NCBI RefSeq assembly: GCF_954871325.1
Contig: NC_088779.1
Location: 12,154,846 to 12,218,845 of the forward strand
Length of the DNA: 64,000 bases
Source: Gordionus sp. m RMFG-2023
Taxonomy: Eukaryota; Nematomorpha; Gordioida; Chordodea; Parachordodidae
Direction of reading: 5' to 3'
This document shows positions 47,969 through 58,496 of this stretch, piece by piece. The notes under the pieces were generated by a model. That model saw only the letters and a list, made by a program, of their open reading frames with translations, was not told where the DNA came from and searched no databases. A program made the position numbers and the translations under genes. Position 1 is the first letter of the stretch. Each line of letters starts with the position of its first letter.

Positions 47969-48417
47969 TAGGGCTCAAACCCAGATCAAATCAGAATTCC
48001 GGTTCCATTTAAGGTGGGTTCTGTAAAAATAAAATTCAGAAATGTCTTAAAATATTTAATTATCTAAATTAATAAGTTTATTTTTAAGGGTATATTTAAT
48101 ATTTCTTTCTGACTTTTAAACAAAATAAATTATAATGTCATAAATATTGATAATCTTTATAATATGCATAATTTAAAATACTATATTTTATTCATTAGTA
48201 TTAAAGATTTTATTCAATCGCGCAATGAGAATATTCATCTTTCAACATCCCCTCATTAAATTTAAAAATTAGTATGAACCCAAACCGAGTTCTACTTTTT
48301 TTTGAAAAATAGGCTCGGGTTCATAAGGAGTTTGAAAACGGGTTCGGTTCTCAAAAAATGCCCTCTCAAGTTTGAATATTGTTCACAGATCTGATTTGGA
48401 TTTGATTCGAAGCCCTG
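47969..48417. mobile_element. Probable hAT MITE (449 bp), no TSD seen
   Basis: Ends are TAGGGCTCAAACCCAGATC and, reverse complemented, CAGGGCTTCGAATCAAATCC. Subterminal GGGTTCGGTT- and AACCC-type words resemble those of the element at 44669, so it may be a related short form. The flanks do not match each other. Confidence 0.5.
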
Positions 48418-48468
48418 AATGATTATTCGTGAATTCGAATAAATTTTTGATAGGCCTATATTATGGAG

Positions 48469-48846
48469 TAGAGATCTGCAACTGGCTTGGTACCCGCGTC
48501 TGAAAAAAATTAAAGGACCGAGCGCGTGAAAAAAAGAAGAGATGCCCTGAGCGCTTAATAGAGAATAGAAATAAAATTCTAAAGTAAAAATGTGTTATTA
48601 TTCTTAAATTTTAATGATTAAATAACCTGCTACTATGATCATTCATAAATACGGTTTCCTTTTCCATTTTGTATTTATTGCTTTAATAAGAAAATCATGA
48701 AACCTAAATCATCATTATTAATTATTTTAATATATATTTCTGGGTTTTAAAAGCCGGGCCAGTATCCTTAATAAAAAATTGTAATAGTGTGGGACCGGGC
48801 AAAAAAATCCGATTTAGCTGGGTCTGAATTGCCATTTGCAGACCTA
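48469..48846. mobile_element. Probable hAT MITE (378 bp), no TSD seen
   Basis: The left end TAGAGATCTGCAACTGGC and the reverse complement of the right end TAGGTCTGCAAATGGCAA share a TCTGCAAnTGGC core. GGCCGGG-type words lie inside. It resembles a worn relative of the family at 53965 and 58497, whose ends read CAGAGACCTGCAG. Confidence 0.45.
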
Positions 48847-49299
48847 TGAAAAATACTATTAAATTTATTATAGATCCGAGAAAACATTTAAAAAATACTA
48901 CAGTACAGATCAATGTTAAAATTTATGGTAAACGTGTTTCATTAAGAGATTCGATTTCTATTATAAATATTAAACTTCTCTGAGGTGATGTACTTTAATG
49001 CGATTTCCTTATTTTTAGCTACTTGTTTGCCTCATTATGATTGACTGAATCTAAGTTTTAAAAAAAAGTGTTTAAAATTTTACATATCTGAAAATATGTG
49101 TATTTTTTTTAACAACTATCAGAATCATTGCATTCTTGCATAATATTAATCAAAATGAGATTTATGTATAACTAAAAAACTATGATAGAAAAATTTAAAT
49201 ACTTAATTTTTTCGGGGAAAATAAATTTGAAAAGATTTTGCTAAGCTTCTAAAATATTTTATAGTACCCAAATATGGTAGATAATTTTTTCAAAAGAAT

Positions 49300-50730
49300 T
49301 ATAAAAAATTCATCGTTAATGCTTTCAATCCCTCGGCTAACTTCACGCAAATCGTGACGCCATAATTTTTATTTAGCTTAGAAATTATTTTTATAATGGA
49401 ATTCAAATTTAATAATTAAGCACTATAATGGCGAAAACAAGATTTTTGTCTTTGCTATATTTTTGTTCAGGTGTGCCAAGATCTTTTTGATTTCTTTAAT
49501 AACTTAACATGGGCTACTATCTACTAATTAAGCATTAAAGAATGATATATATAAATGTTGTCTTTGATGCTTCAAGTTTTGCTGGCCAGAAATTTACCTC
49601 AAAACATTTATTAGCGTATAACTATTTTTTCATATGGCGATTTACCAAATTAGTAAATGAATTGAAATTTACTAATTAAGAATTAAATAATGGTTAAAAC
49701 CGGATGTTAAATACTACTATAGTTTTTGTTTTGGCAAGCCACCTTTTGTTGTTTATTTTTGTTTTTTTCTATAACTGTTATTTTAATAGTGGCTGCTAAA
49801 CTGATTGAAGCAACCTCTACTAACGAAGCACTGAAGAATGATATAAGTTTCATCGTTAGTGCTGCCAATCGTTCGGCCAATTCACGCTTATATCGTGACG
49901 TCATCATTTTTATTTTTTTTAAGGCGGTTTACTAAATTAATAACGGAATTTAAATATATTAATTAAGCACTAAACATTGCTTTTATGGTTCTTATTTTGG
50001 CATGTCATCAGTATTTGTTTAACTTGTGAAGTTAGCCAAAGTTTTTGTTTTTGCTTATAAACTTTTTTCCTTAACTTCGGCTACACGATGGTTTGAAGAA
50101 GCGTCTACATGAGCGGGTTGTTAGGAACAGTTTGCTTCCAATTTTTTTTAGGGGGGAGGGAGTTGGCATTTAAGGGGGTAGGCTAAATTTATTGGGGAGT
50201 TTTCTATTAAATTTTTAAGTGAAATAGGACAAAATATATTGCTGTAAAATATTATTTAATATTTTTAATATAGGCCTATTATAATAATACAATTATATTA
50301 AATAATGACTTATTTATTGCATACAATCATAGTCATTATTTTTCAAAGAAAACTCATTTATGGATAATTTTCTGCTATCTTTTTAAATATAATTTTAAAG
50401 AATAGACATTCTATCAGCAAACTCATATAATATACTATAATGATGCATTGGGGGTTTTTAATTTATTCGTGTTCTAAATAATAACACTTTTTCATTTACT
50501 TTTTTTAGTTGGTAATAGAGTATTGATAATTTAAAATGTATAAAGGGAGTGGCATTATAATTAATAACGCATACAAAATATGAGTAGGTGTAGGTTTTTG
50601 TGAGGAGGGGGGGTTTGCATATTAGGTCATATAGACGCTGGTTTGAAACACTAAAAAATAACGTGTTATTCATCGTTAGTGCTTTCAATCGTTCCGCCAG
50701 GTTCGGAACTGAGAATTGTCTATAAATATT
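49300..50730. repeat. Degenerate 540-bp repeat units, interrupted by a MITE
   Basis: The phrase ATTCATCGTTARTGCTNNCAATC, followed by TCGGC/TCCGCC and often CGTGACGYCAT, occurs near 49310, 49850 and 50670. TTACTAATTAAGCACTA-type phrases recur between. The third unit is separated by the MITE at 50099-50640. The short open frames here (49707-49907 minus, 49726-49935 plus) are by-products of the repeat. Confidence 0.6.
50099..50640. mobile_element. hAT-like MITE, family copy 2 (542 bp)
   Basis: Begins AAGCGTCTACATGAGCGG and ends CATATAGACGCTG, the same inverted ends as the copy at 23754-24305. It shares subterminal G runs and the interior GAAATAGGACAAAATATATTGCTG. The flanking 8-mers GTTTGAAG (50091-50098) and GTTTGAAA (50641-50648) differ at one base. 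Confidence 0.85.
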
Positions 50731-50748
50731 TAAATTATTCATAAGTAC

Positions 50749-52280
50749 TTAACATATTTTGTTTTTTTTACATTTTTTTATTTTTAAAAGTATTTTAAGA
50801 GAATTTAATTTTCCAATCGAATATTCGACTAATCTAATCGAATAATTAAAAAAAAAATTATTAAAGCGATTGTTTTTATTCTTCGAATGAATAAAAAATA
50901 AGGAATTATTTTCGATTTGTATTTTTGTAGTTATAACAAAAACAAATATACTCCATTATTTTGTAATAAAATTTTGTCAACATTTTTTTTATATTGGTAA
51001 TAAGATTTTTCCTGTTTCCTCACAAGATTAAAAACTGGCGCAATTATGCGAGGAATATCTCAGTATTTATATAAGGCGGGTTGTAGACGAAAACGTGCAA
51101 AATGAATAAATAATTTTATTCGAATATTTTACTATTCGATGCATTAAATATTCGATTCGTTTTTGAATAGGCCTAGCTTACCAATCAATATGATGATAAT
51201 GCATAAATAAAATTGAGCTTAGTTTTCGTCTATTTAAAAGATGAAAAAGTGGCTTGATATGGATGTTATAAAGTACAAAATATAACTAGTATATCAATCA
51301 CATGTTAATTATATAAGTAATGTACTTTAATAAACCGCTAATGCTGGCACAAACTTTTTAAGACTTATGTTTACTAAACCTCAATTAAAAGTTGTTTAAT
51401 TTATTACACCTCTTTTTTAAAAAATTAAGTTTTAATTTAGAGTATAAATATATAAATAATAATTTTAACGAACAACGAAATTAAAACTATCTGCTGAAAT
51501 TATCAGCAATATAAGATTTGCAATCTAATTTTTAAATAGTTAATCTATTTATAAATTATTTTTCTGGCATCCCCTTCCTTTAAGGCCTGGCGTAATCACC
51601 TAACGGGTTAAAAAGTGCCGTATTTATGAGAAAATGGGAAATGGAATGAGAACAATATTTTAAAAATTTCCCGATTCCAGAATTTTTTAGTTTCTAAACT
51701 GAATATTTCTAATCTCCCTATTTTGTTATAACTCACTAACCTTTAATTCGCAATTTATATTTAAATACCTTTTTTTTGTTTTTAAATTTAAAATACATTT
51801 TTTAACACATAGTTGTATTTATGTTATAATACTTGGAAGAAAAAATTAATACATTTAAGAATAAGGAGAATTATATTTAATTACTTTTAAATGATTATAA
51901 AATTGGAAAACGTTAAATTTATTATTTTTAGAGCATGGATTGCTTTGTGCCTTTAATTGAGTTTGGAAGATATTTCCAAAAACCTTCGGTTTCACAGGGT
52001 TAAATGACATGTATAGGATGTTGCGGCTTTACAGATACTCTGATAAAAATATCCTAAAAAAAATAGTCGAGGAACTGGAATATTATTATAATAAATTAGG
52101 ATGAAACAGAGAAGGCCATAATTTTTCTTTCTCTAACACGGATCACAAAATTAATATTAAATAAATTGTGGATTTTTAAAATACAAGATACATTTATATT
52201 TCAGTATACATAGTAAAAAAAATTCTTAAATATTTAAATAAATATAAAAAGTATTTTATATTAAGAAATTTTTAAATACA
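50749..52280. other. AT-rich stretch, no gene recognised
   Basis: AATCGAATATTCG-type words at 50814 and near 51120-51165 could be the two ends of another worn element (about 50810-51172), but no duplication is clear. A short plus-strand frame near 52005-52105 (YRMLRLYRYSDKNILKKIVE) vaguely recalls Harbinger transposase N-termini. Confidence 0.35.
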
Positions 52281-52291
52281 AGTATTCCTAC

Positions 52292-52444
52292 CTGGTAGTA
52301 ACAGAGTTAAGATAAGATATCAGCCATTCATCTACACGATTTGGACTATTTAGAACCTCAGGACTACAAACTTGAAGAACCTCAGGACTACAAACTTGAA
52401 AAATCTTTTGCATTACTTGATCCTTTTCCTGCATTTGTCTCACC
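52292..52444 (-). CDS. Possible exon with a duplicated 8-residue motif; not recognised
   Basis: On the minus strand, a TATTTAG acceptor leads into MQEKDQVMQKIFQVCSPEVL and then QVCSPEVLNSPNRVDEWLIS, ending at a CAG/GTAGGA donor (or a stop at 52288 if unspliced). A 24-bp unit encoding QVCSPEVL is tandemly duplicated. The composition is protein-like and the splice sites are good, but no partner exon could be placed. It lies downstream of beta-sarcoglycan on the same strand and could be an unrelated small gene. Confidence 0.35.
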
Positions 52445-52861
52445 CTAAATATCGCGTCAATCCAAACTATATATCAAATTTATACGTAATCCCTAATTAT
52501 TTTAAAACGTCTATAGCCACTCCAAGAACTTAAAATTTTTCATTTTTATAGAATAATTAAAAAATAATCGAATTTAATTCATATGAAGGAGTTTTGTAAA
52601 ATTAAAATATTAAAAATGATTTAAACTTTGTTATCTGACAAAATTTATATAAGTTTATTAAGAGGAAAGTTACAAAACCAATATATAAATATATAATCAT
52701 GTAAAACTTTTGAAATATAAATAATTAATTTAGATTGATATATTGCACAAATAATACTAATTAAACCACACGTAATATGAATAAATTATATTGAAAGAAA
52801 GGTTAACTATATTAAAAACATAAGATAATACCTTAGATATTATTTATAAAGTAGAATTAAT

Positions 52862-55800
52862 TTAATCCATCTCTTCTTTACAGGGGTGATTTTGACGAGG
52901 AGCCAAGCCATTCACAATGCAATTAGTATTTTTATCAAGAACCGGAACGCTAAAGAGTTTGCCACTTGGCATGCACACACAAAGCTTAAAACTAGGAAGC
53001 AATTTTCCGTCTGAAGACGCGTCTATATTCCCGTCGGCAAAGCCTTGAAATGGCAGATATTGGGTAGGTATAAAAATATTACCTTTCGTGTTGGTAAATA
53101 ATATGGATCCTTCCTAGCAAAAATATGAAATATAATTTAAAAAATAATAATTTAGAACTAAAAAGCAAAAAAAATATTGAACAAACAAAAACTAAAATAT
53201 AAACAAAAATTTTAATTTTTTAAATATTAAAAAACAAAAAATTTCATCCAGTTAGTAGAAATTTTTATTGTATTGGACGATATAATTATTTTAAAAAATC
53301 CATAAATAAAATTATTTAAATTATGATTAACTTCAAAAACCATTTTTAAATTCAAAATTTCCAACCCTATAAAGAATGATAAATTTGACTTTTTAATTCT
53401 TAAGATTGAAAGGAAAAATATAAATTTAATAAACATTTCAATTTTACTTTCGACATAATATTTATATCTTGTGTAGCATTGAGATTTAGATCAGTAGTTG
53501 TAAAAGTAATCCCTTGGTTACCTCTCAATTTTATGAATTGGCCATCCGAAACGATTCTCATTTTGAATGCATTTTCATCATAAGCAAAATCGTTAACATA
53601 ATTAGATACCTTAAATTTTAAATTTCCTTATTAAACTTAGTTACTAAATACAATGTAAAAATAAGTAAAATAGCTATTGATATTTAGTGATCCATATATG
53701 TTAATGGTAATCGAGGAGAGCTTAGTAAGATTTTACGCAGTTTAAATCGATAAAAAAAATTGGAAATATTTCTTATACATTCTCATAAAAATCTGAAATA
53801 ATATTGATAGATACTGGGGAAAATAATTATCAATGTCTCAATTGAATTTTAGATATATATTGCTAAAAATGGAGATTTCTCAAATTTTAACGATTTAAAA
53901 CTTGTAATGTATTATATCTTGTATAAACAATTATGAGTGAATGTAAGTATGATTGTATAAATATCAGAGACCACAGAGGTACCATTTGCACGGTCGGCCA
54001 GAATTTTTTTTACTAATTTTTTTCGGCCCAACCAGGGTTTTATATTTTCAAACCCGACTTAGGTCCGAATTTTTTGAAAAAAAAATTTTCAGCCAGGATT
54101 AAATTTTTTAAAATTATATTTTATTTATTTTTAATTTTTATAGCTAATAATGGTGATTTAAAATAATAGGGTTTAAAATATCCCGGGTAAATTTTAAAAA
54201 ATCAAAATATCGGGCTTGCAGTTCTCTGATAAATATACAAGTTTCAATGGCCAACTTTATTATGATTTATACTGAAAAAAAAATTTGCAAATAATGATAA
54301 ATAACATTAATAATCCTTTCTTTATATATAATATAATATAATAACAATCAATTAACATGTTTTTTCCCCTTTTTCTTATCAAAATAATGACACATAATTT
54401 ACATATTTTCATACTATTCTGACACACCACCCATTATTGAAATCCATGTCCCTTGTCATTTTTCTTCCACCTAATATTTCCGCCAATTCCTCATCCCTGA
54501 TAAGAAACTCCAACCAACAACTCTTCTTCCCCAAATACAGTTTCTCTAGTTTCCAATTGTTTACTTGTTGCTTTTGACGGTTCCCGTTCTAATTTTATAG
54601 GCGTCTCTAATTCCATAGAATCTGTTGCAGCTACCTCCGCTGGTTCCTTCGTATCAATCGGCCCAGAGATATCTATTAGTGGTTACCTGACCCCAATTCG
54701 AACAATTCTGCTGAAGTGGGCGCCTCTGTTGTCCCTTCTACCGTTACGGAGGTGGTCCAGCTCTACTACCTACTATTTCAGCCAGAGGTCTCGCATCGGG
54801 TATGGACACAAACCTGATAGAAGACCTCACTCCAAATTCGTTATAATGATTATTTTCCCCATTTCTGGCCCCTTATATTGAAGTTATACAATGATTAGGG
54901 GTGTACCGATACCACTTTTTGGAGGCCAATCCGATATTAAATTGATATCGGCCGATTTCCGATCCGATATCATATCTAATTTTGTATTCTGTAAAGATAC
55001 CAATGGTTCTAATTTCTAATATACTTATTATTAGTATAACATCTATGATCTAACTATACCATAACTTATGCCATTTAAATATATTATAATGATCAGTTAT
55101 AGTTTATATTCAATTTAATTGCAATTCTAAAAGTATATAAAATATTTTTATTGATAAATTACTTTTATATATTAAGTAATAACATTAATCTATATACATA
55201 ATAAGTAATAAACAAATATATTATGAAATTTGAAATAAATATTTAACTTTAATATATCGAAATTTCTTTTTAGAAATACCAAAATTTCCAATTTATCAGA
55301 GGTCAGCCTGCGTCGATGTTAACTGTCAATATCCCCAGCTTCACTAAAAACAGATTCTGAAGAGATTATCGCACACTTTTATAAACAGATGCGCAAAAAA
55401 AATAACAATATGGCAGAATGTTTATTAATTATATTATTAATATTAAAAAAATAAACATAAAAATGGATTTCGATTTTATTTATAAAATAAATGATTTTTT
55501 AACATTTTATTTTTGTTTAAAGCGCCATTTTTTATCGGATCGGATCGGAAAATTTAAGACCGATAACCGATATTTTAAAATGGGTGAAATATCGACCTGA
55601 TCCGATAAAAAATATTGGACATCCCTATAATTGAGCAAATTCTTATATTATATCACATGCTTAACCCAACTCACTACTAATATGATGATCCCCTTATATC
55701 GGGAATCCAATAAATAATCAGCAGTTCAGTGTGAGCACGTGTACTCGGATTGTTTTCTTTTTCAAACGTACCTTTAATTTTTTTTCATCAGGTGGAGAAA

Positions 55801-58380
55801 TTGTAAAATCATGGCATGATTGTATTATGTGTTTTCCAAATTAAACATCTCATTATTTACGTAGGCCAAAGTGCATTTATCCCTTTGCACTTGCAACAAT
55901 AAGATAGCTAAATGTTTAAGAATAGTTTAAAATTTTAAATTTCCAAAATATCATTTAATAAATTATTGGTAGATTCTTGCATATTTGTATTTTCTCCTTA
56001 CATTTTATTGAAGATGCCCATCTTGTTCGGATAATTGTACATAATGTAATATAAATTGGTAATTAGTAATTTTCTCAAACCATGCTTTAGCCAAATTATT
56101 ATATTCATTTATATATTGAGATCCAATCAAATTAATAATGAACAAAATTCTTTTTTTATATTTCAAAATGAAATTCTAATTTTTTATTATGAAAATTTTA
56201 TATTTTTATATAAAATTATAATGATGCCTTGAAGATACAAATATTTTTTAAATAAATTGTAATCTTATTAGATTGATAAACATGATTTAAGTACATATTA
56301 GTTAATTAAATCAATATAGTTATTCATCAATAACATTTTAGAGTATTTGACTGTATTTACCAGGTCAAATATTCCTTCTGTCAATTGACCAAATTTGCCA
56401 ACCCTGATTAGAACAATCAACTCAAGATATTATGCCAAAATAAAATGCGAATAAGAACTTGGGAACGATAATGAAGGCTTCAGCAAAGATGATTTTTGGT
56501 AGAAAATTGCATACAGTTTTTGATTAAAGGCGTGTAGATGAAAGAGAGGTCAATCAAAAGAATAGAGACAATGATATTACCATGATAGAAAAACTGTGGT
56601 ATGTGAATTCAAAGAAGGCCAACAGGTTTGGATTAGGAAAGATGGAGGAGGGTGGATAAATGGCAACAAAATATGATGTTCAGGTAAGAGAAAGAGTGTA
56701 TAGATGACATTATAAGCAATACATATCAAAACTCAGGCAATGTAGGCACAGATAAGCAGTTAAGGAAATCAAAACTTTTGACCAACATTCATCCTGCTCC
56801 TGAGTAAGATCGGAGAAATGTTATTATGTTACAATTGTTAAATATCTTTATAAATAAATATAATAATATGAATGAATATTATGCGGGTATGATGGTAATT
56901 ATATATATTTTGTATTATGCATATAGTGTAAATCATAGTTGCCCATTGAAACTTGTATAAACTTACGTCATTTAAAAATGCTTAAATCTTAGTATAGTGG
57001 TATTGAAGCTACTTTTCTTTTGAGATATATTAATTTAAGAGATTATGAAAAACTAGTTTATAGGACATAAATAAAATATAGCTAAAAAATTATTTGGAAT
57101 TTATTTTCACATATTTAAAAAATTTTAATAACTTTTGGTGTCCAAACTCTATTCAAAATGATTGAATCTGGAAGAAAGGGTAGACTTTTGTCATTAACAA
57201 AACCTGAAAAGTAGACATTATCTGCCATAATGGATTCATTTAAATGGGTTGAGGGTAATATAAATGCGAATTGCTCGGTATCCTCAAAGATAGTTTGATT
57301 TGCATCAAATCTTACTTAATTTTAAAAGTTTATTATAAAAATAAAACAAATTTCATGCAAAATAGGTATGTATATATACTTTATAGATATTTGCAAAGTT
57401 GGGTGGTTCATATTTGTACTTAAGTTTCTTACCAACCCTGATTTATATTTTTTAGTGTTGTAAATTGGTTGATTTTTAAAATAACCCACTATGTTAGCCA
57501 AAAAATATAATGCAAGCCTGGAGATAGGTGCAAAAAGGTTTGCACATCTATTAAGAAAATCTTGAGGCTTGTGTAATATAATTTAAAATTGACTAAAACA
57601 GATAATTTTAATAATACCGTTATGTATGAAAAATTTTCAATTCTAAATTTACTAAGTTATTGTACCATATAAGAATTTTATCATTTTAACCTAGCTACAT
57701 TGATTACAAGCTATTTAAATATGGGAAATATAACAGTAAAATTTTATGAACAATATAAATAGGAATGATTTTTTATTTTATAAAACTTAAAAGCTATTTA
57801 AAAAAGTAATTATTGTGTTAATTTATAAATATACAGGTAAAAATGTATTACATTTTGTGTTTTTAGTATTTAGACTACGTTTTGATCTATTGCTGAATTG
57901 AGAATTTATAAAAACCTTTAAAGATTGTCATATTATTATATTATTAAATACTTTTACTTCATTATTTCTATTAGCAGTTACAATTAATTCCTGTCCAGGT
58001 ATATTTAATAACTCATTATTTGATGGTAATGCATTTGTAATTAAAACTTCCCTATTAAATGATATTTTATCTTTATGAGACCAGAAATCTACAAAAGCAT
58101 GATGAGGATTATAAAGCTTGTATGCAAAAAATAATAAAAGGTTCAACTATAAAAAAGTATATAGTTTATTGTATTTCTTAAATAAACTCACCAAAATATT
58201 TAATAGTGTTAATAAAGATAATAACCCTAATAGTCCATAAAATAAACATTTTTTTCGTCCTCTTAATCCAATTCTATGTATGCTTTCATCGTCTATAGGT
58301 ATATAACCACAATCCCTATTACTATTGCATAAATAACTTTGTTGCTGCCTAAATTTGTGTTTGGCCCACATTGAGACCAT
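52862..58380 (-). CDS. SGCB: Beta-sarcoglycan, six exons
   Basis: Sarcoglycans stabilise the dystrophin-glycoprotein complex in muscle membranes. Exons on the minus strand are 58380-58192, 58146-57958, 57915-57852, 57314-57148, 53609-53448 and 53113-52862, about 340 residues (human 318). Exon 1 has the cytoplasmic GYIPIDDESIHRIGLRGRK block (human GYIPIDEDRLHKTGLRGRK) and begins the single TM helix, which exon 2 completes. Exons 3-5 give the beta-rich ectodomain (FDANQTIFEDTEQFAFILP; SDGQFIKLRGNQGITF). Exon 6 has the SILFTNTKGN strand and the cysteine cluster FKLCVCMPSGKLFSVPV...NC...PC. Phases agree at every join. Introns 1 and 2 are 45 and 42 nt, and intron 4 is 3.5 kb with transposons. The exon 4 donor (AGA/GTTTGG) is the weakest point; exon 3 is supported mainly by phase. 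Confidence 0.93.
53965..54228. mobile_element. hAT MITE, short form of the 58497 family (264 bp)
   Basis: Exact 8-bp duplication ATAAATAT at 53957-53964 and 54229-54236. It begins CAGAGACCACAGAGGTACCA then TTTGCACGG, the same start as the element at 58497. It ends GGGCTTGCAGTTCTCTG. The GGCCCGG arrays of the long form are worn to GGCCCAACC and TCGGCC. Confidence 0.9.
54440..54850 (-). other. GC-richer patch, possibly retroelement-derived; unresolved
   Basis: It stands out by composition and by longish minus-strand frames (ETPIKLEREPSKATSKQLET; GEEELLVGVSYQG). The Pro/Glu/Thr-rich character recalls the end of an LTR-element pol or a fast-evolving host exon. No domain is recognised. Confidence 0.25.
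54896..55627 (-). mobile_element. hAT element, ZBED-type, internally deleted (732 bp)
   Basis: Left end TAGGGGTGTACCGATACC, right end reverse complement TAGGGATGTCCAATA. Subterminal regions are rich in TCCGATATCGG- and ATCGGATCGG-type words. On the minus strand, 55262-55390 encodes SSESVFSEAGDI, then RRRLTSDKLEILVFLKRN. This is the hAT C-terminal dimerisation domain of the ZBED group (SERxFSxAGxI, LxxxxxExLxFLxxN). The flanking 8-mers are not convincingly alike. Confidence 0.8.
56440..56830 (+). mobile_element. Fossil LTR-retrotransposon fragment (pol end)
   Basis: A short relic of the integrase C-terminal region, recognised by CEFKEGQQVWIRKDGGGWI. This resembles the motif following integrase in Ty3/gypsy elements. 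No LTRs are seen. Very old, with multiple breaks. Confidence 0.55.
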
Positions 58381-58496
58381 TTTTTTTAGAGCTTTTAAAA
58401 AAAATACACTGCTAAAATTAAAAAAACTAAACAACATATCCTGTCACATTTGACATCTAATTTACAAGACATGTAATAGCTTTAAATAATATTTAT
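58381..58496 (-). promoter_or_regulatory. Beta-sarcoglycan 5' flank
   Basis: Only 116 bp separate the likely start codon from the hAT element at 58497. The open frame extends upstream to 58437, so an alternative start 19 codons earlier is possible. The MVSMWAKH start gives an N-terminus of 25 residues before GYIPID, against about 40 in human. No TATA box can be singled out in such AT-rich DNA. Confidence 0.3.

Larger units (their letters stand above)
53610..57147 (-). other. 3.5-kb fourth intron of beta-sarcoglycan
   Basis: Contains two hAT-type elements (53965-54228, 54896-55627), a GC-richer retroelement-like patch (54440-54850) and an LTR-retrotransposon fossil (56440-56830). I see nothing identifiable at 55630-56430. 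Confidence 0.8.

Noticed and set aside
50805-51175. A further hAT element based on AATCGAATATTCG words
   Set aside because: The words recur at both sides, but no matching termini or 8-bp duplication could be read, so no borders are claimed.
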